A stretch of DNA of 64,000 bases. Origin: Imbricaverruca yamaguchii (lineage: Eukaryota; Arthropoda; Thecostraca; Neoverrucidae). The notes under the pieces are model-generated. The model ran no database searches and had not been told where the DNA came from. It saw nothing but the letters and a program-made list of their open reading frames with translations. The stretch covers positions 124,001 through 188,000 of the forward strand of contig JAOTOL010001520.1 of NCBI GenBank assembly GCA_034440575.1. The letters are read 5' to 3'. Positions 60,260-64,000 of this stretch are shown here, piece by piece. Each line of letters begins with the position of its first letter. Within the stretch, counting starts at the first letter, position 1. The translations under genes and the position numbers were made by a program.

Positions 60260-62440
60260 CTTAACTGAGTGCAAATCTAGTTTCCATAATCAGGCTGCAT
60301 GATCCAGACCATTCATCCCTTCTGTTTCTTGTCCACCTTCTCTGTAACAATTCTAGACACCTTAAATTGCCAATATAACCTGTGTTCCAAACACATGATA
60401 AAAACTCCAAGAGTGACCTGACATGAGTAATGTATAGTGTTTTCATGAATTCAGGAGAGTGGCATAAAGTTGAACTTAGCAGGTTGCTGGCCAGGCTCCC
60501 AGCTTTCTGTACTATTCTGTCAATGTGTTGATGGAATTGCAAGTTTGTATCCACTGTGATGCCCAAGTCAGCATGGACCTCAACAAAGCTCACATGAAAT
60601 CCATCCAGGTAATAGTTTGCATAAGGACCAATATTTTTAGAGTCATATGAGCCACAGTGTGCTTTCAGAACTGCACATTTCTTGGTGTTCATTTCTAGCC
60701 CTCATGATTTTGCAGGACTAACCAGAGTATCTATATCTTTTTGGCCAGCCAGCAGGTCTGAGACAGATGTGTACTTCAGTTTCGTGTATTTTAGGTCATC
60801 TGGAAAAACCTTGAAGTGAGACTGAATATCATGAGGCACATAGTTAACATAAATCAGAAATAACACGGGACCTAGCATAGAGCCATGAGGTATTCCACTC
60901 AGAACATCCCTTGGTTTGCTTGAAGAACCAGAGACAAGCACTTACATTTTCCTCCCACACAGAAAATGTTTGATCCAGGTGTGGATTGTCTCTGAGATCC
61001 CTAAAGCTCTCAATTCTATTAGTAGCAACAAATGATTAACAACATCAAATGACTTTGAAAAATTAAAGAAAATTGCATCCACCATATAGCCCTCATCTAG
61101 CCACGTAGAGGCAGTCTCATGTTAGAAGTAGTTGATCCTCTATGGAACATCCACTCTGGAAGCCAAATTGTTCTTGGTGGAGGACAAATGCTGGAGGACC
61201 CATCCACCTCACTCAAAATTTTGAGCACATCAGCTTCATAAATATTGATGCTCTGCAGCACTGCTTCAGTGGTTTGGTGTGGGGCTGGGTTTGCTAGTCT
61301 ACTTCTGTAGTATACTGAGGAAAAAGCCCTTGCAAATATTTCAGCCATTTCCTGCCAGTCACTTGTTGGTCAATATTTCCCCCTCAATGGCCCAAGGGAT
61401 GTTTTTCCGATTTTCTTGTGATTTATGCAAGAGTGAAATTACTTCGAATATATTTTGTTAATTAATGACAATTTATACTTAATCTGGAAGTGAATACTAA
61501 AATTTATATACTGTTTATTTAACTCTTGGAAAGATCTCAGTGAATGATCTGCCTATGTAGACTGTCTCCCAAATTGGTTTCTGTCCTGTTTGTACTTTGA
61601 CCATGCATCCTTTTTCCTGCTTAGTAAACTCTGGTGAATTACAAAGGTAGGCTGGTGAATCCACTGCAGTGTCCTAAACTTACTTCGCCATTAACTGTGT
61701 GGATGAAGAAAGAAGTTGCTTGGGAAGAGTGAAAGATTGGAAGAAAATAAAGGATCGCCACTTAAGGATTAAAAAAGCAGAAAGCCTTTCACTTCAGTCA
61801 CATGCATTTTACATTTTTTTAGCAGTCGTGTGTATAATGACTTCCCACACATGTAGGAAAATGGTAAAAACCTAAGACAAGGATGGAAGGGCACAATTCC
61901 ATTAACTGTGGATTTCCAGGCCACATGGTCAATTATTTTACACTGATCCACTGAGTTAGACCAAGCATCTTAAAACAGTCAATGAAAGACCTATCTGTGG
62001 GAGTAATGCTCACTGTGTCAGGAACACCATCAGACCAATGCACTGATGATAAATTAAAATCTTCCAAGATAACTATTTCTTTGTCATCACAAAAATCAGT
62101 CAAAATAAGTTATAAGTTCCTGATTCTGGCCCTCATAGTTTGATGGAGGGTGGTAAACACACACTATGTAAAGGCAGAAATCCTTCAGAAAAATAACATG
62201 GACATTGGGAGTGGAGACCTTGATTGATTCAAACTTAATGCCATGTTCACATCAAAACAAACACCATGCTTGGGAGTAGGGCCAATTGTGTCAGTTCTCA
62301 CTATCTCATAACCTGCTATATATACAAACAAGCTAGGAACTGATGGTAGCACCCAAGTCTCGTTAACTGCCAGTATGTCATTTTTTTGTCTGAGAGGAAA
62401 GTAGATGGATACATAATCTTGGTTTGTATACAATTAAGAT
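60260..62440 (-). mobile_element. Diverged CR1/L2-like LINE copy, interrupted by a hAT-like MITE
   Basis: On the minus strand the endonuclease has AVNETWVLPSVPSLFVYIAG near 62350, VILEDFNLSSVHWSDGVPDT near 62060 and LGLTQWI near 61960. A linker follows (SRKKDAWSKYKQDRN near 61600). Reverse transcriptase has VLSGIPHGSMLGPVLFLIYV near 60880 and FPDDLKYTKLK near 60800, where the usual FADD/YADD is FPDD. The C-terminal part has HADLGITVDTNLQFHQHIDR near 60550 and ends near 60260. Stops and frameshifts are frequent. It is more diverged than the CR1 family at 54 kb. The MITE at 61667-61945 sits between endonuclease and linker. The end of the endonuclease appears deleted. Confidence 0.82.
61667..61945 (-). 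mobile_element. hAT-like MITE, copy 2 (279 bp)
   Basis: The same element as 49653-49931 in reverse orientation, exactly 279 bp. It begins CAGTGTCCTAAACTTACTTC and ends AATTATTTTACACTG on the plus strand, with the exact 8-bp duplication ATCCACTG at 61659-61666 and 61946-61953. A 60-codon open frame on the minus strand (DQCKIIDHVAWKSTVN...) also reads, with substitutions, in copy 1. It is too short for a transposase and probably reflects DNA similarity only. Confidence 0.9.
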
Positions 62441-64000
62441 TCACTAAATATATTTTAAGTTTTGAGAAAAACAAAACTTGCTGGAAAGTATTCAAGGGAG
62501 ACTTGCTTGTTAGTTTAAAGGTCTTTGCTCTCCCATCCTAGCATGCCTGCATCTGTAGAACTCTTGTCATTGAGTGTATGTCATGTTCCTATGAATATAA
62601 AGGGACTTTATATTCTATAGGGACTTTATATAAGTTCTCATGTTTTGCCCATTCTCTGGCCTTTTCAAGAAGCAGTTTTCGTACATCGCTATCAGCTATT
62701 TTGGCCCTATAAATATCCTTCTGCTGACTCTATTAGCCCTATAAATATCCTTCTGACCAAAATTCTTGAGCATCACCCTGGGTGAGTGATACTCAAGAAT
62801 TTGGGGAACCAACCAGGTGAGAGGTAATGCAATATTAGAGCTGATGATTGTTAAAAAATACAATCAACATGCCATAAGTTAAGCCCCTTTGATAAATATT
62901 TACCTTCGTCTGAGAAATACTCGGGAAATATAAGGAAAAGCCCTTCAAAATTACAACAGGAAAACCTAACCTACCACTCTTATCTGTCTTCTGAAGACAG
63001 ATAGCACAGCAAGTCTGATTTTAGCAAAAAAAAATTGTTCTCCAAAAATGTAATGTTCAGCCTAACCAAACGTAACCACTTTGCTTGCTTCATAGAGATA
63101 AAATGTGGATGTAAAACTTAACTAGTGAATGCCATAAGGCACAATTCATGCAATTATGAAAGAAAATAGCCAATCTGACCTAAAAGCTATGAATGTTGAA
63201 ATGTACATAACATGTGGATATTGCATTGCATAAACCCTCTGGACATTTGACCAAGTAAATCATATAAGTATTGGACAGCTTAAATCTTATTGATTTTTGA
63301 GCACTTGCACTCTATTTAGTTGGGTCACGGAAAATCTACAAATGTTGGATTGTGTAAAATCATAGGATGTTGAATTGTGTAAAACCTACAGATACTTGTG
63401 CAACACCTAATGGGTGCTGTATTTTTATGTAAAACTGCAGGAGAAACTGTCTTCATTGGCATGGCCCAAAGTCTTGGCATATTTTACCAGTATTTTACAG
63501 CATTTCATTTTGGGGACCAAAACCAACCTGCTAATGTGGCCAACATTGAACTTCCTTTCTTGGTTGGGTAAATATTCACTGGAAGATTTTCGTCCAGTGT
63601 GAGGTCCAAAATATGTTTTCCTGTCTTTTGTGTGATTTGAATGAACAAGATTGATACTGTTCAATTGAAAGAATGAGCTAACCTTGCTATTATTGCTATC
63701 CACATGCTGAGGCTTCTAGAGGTTCCCCTAGTGTCATTCAGCACAGCCATGTATCACAAGTGCTGTTCCAGTTATTTTTATGTTCTTGATAAGGATGGTT
63801 GTTGGATGGCCTCATGGTGGCATATTTGTGGACTGCAAGAACTGGGTTGGGTCGGAGAAATCAGCAAGTGCTGTGGCCTAACCCATTACTTTCATGAGCT
63901 GAGGGAAACACCATTTGTGTTGTGCATGGACTGACATGGATAAAAAGTATGACAATGCATCCAAATCCCTGAAAATGAAAATGCTCAAGTTGTATTGTCA
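62441..64000. other. Unassigned AT-rich DNA
   Basis: No supported gene. Near 63290-63400 phrases such as GTGTAAAACCTACAGATAC recur imperfectly at about 40-45 bp, a degenerate tandem repeat. A short duplication, TATAAATATCCTTCTG, occurs at about 62710 and 62740. Confidence 0.35.

Overview
This window is eukaryotic, most likely from an invertebrate animal; nothing allows a species call. The evidence is GT-AG spliced exons with matching phases, kilobase introns, long (TA)n and (GT)n microsatellites, GC-rich minisatellites, tRNA-derived SINE-like repeats, several non-LTR retrotransposons, a Penelope-like element and short DNA-transposon relics. There is no operon structure, bacterial gene, CRISPR array, rRNA or intact transposase.

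Host genes. The best supported gene is on the minus strand. Three exons (21657-21777, 17390-17724, 14435-15053) join in matching phases to give about 358 codons of glycine-rich protein. It alternates poly-Gly runs with short hydrophobic segments, resembling the Gly-rich N-terminal domain of calpain small subunits and some invertebrate calpains. The first exon and any catalytic part are not seen. A second possible minus-strand exon (6641-7054) encodes a Ser/Glu-rich acidic protein with a good start context and a GTAAGC donor, below a CpG-rich stretch.

Layout. 1-14 kb: mostly unassigned DNA, a (GT)n/(GTGC)n microsatellite, a 110-bp higher-order minisatellite, the acidic exon, one SINE-like copy, a 9-bp ACGTG repeat and a perfect 22-bp-arm hairpin. 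14.4-21.8 kb: Gly-rich gene and its introns, the second of which holds a palindrome-ended repeat. 21.8-38 kb: eight minisatellite arrays, including two arrays of one 24-bp unit in opposite orientation, a second SINE-like copy, one copy of a dispersed AGGTCA-containing repeat and the 5' end of an I/Jockey-like LINE. 38-64 kb: almost entirely nested mobile elements: two more copies of the dispersed repeat, a Penelope-like element, three CR1-like copies, an RNase H-bearing LINE, a diverged LINE, two hAT-like 279-bp MITEs, two piggyBac-like MITEs and a large inverted repeat.

The window is informative chiefly as a transposon stratigraphy. Target-site duplications are readable by eye: 8 bp for both hAT-like copies, TTAA for the piggyBac-like family and 5 bp for a CR1 inside another LINE's RNase H domain, so the insertion order can be reconstructed. 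All retroelement reading frames are broken. I saw no defence system, toxin gene or animal virus. All calls come from reading the sequence; no database search was run.
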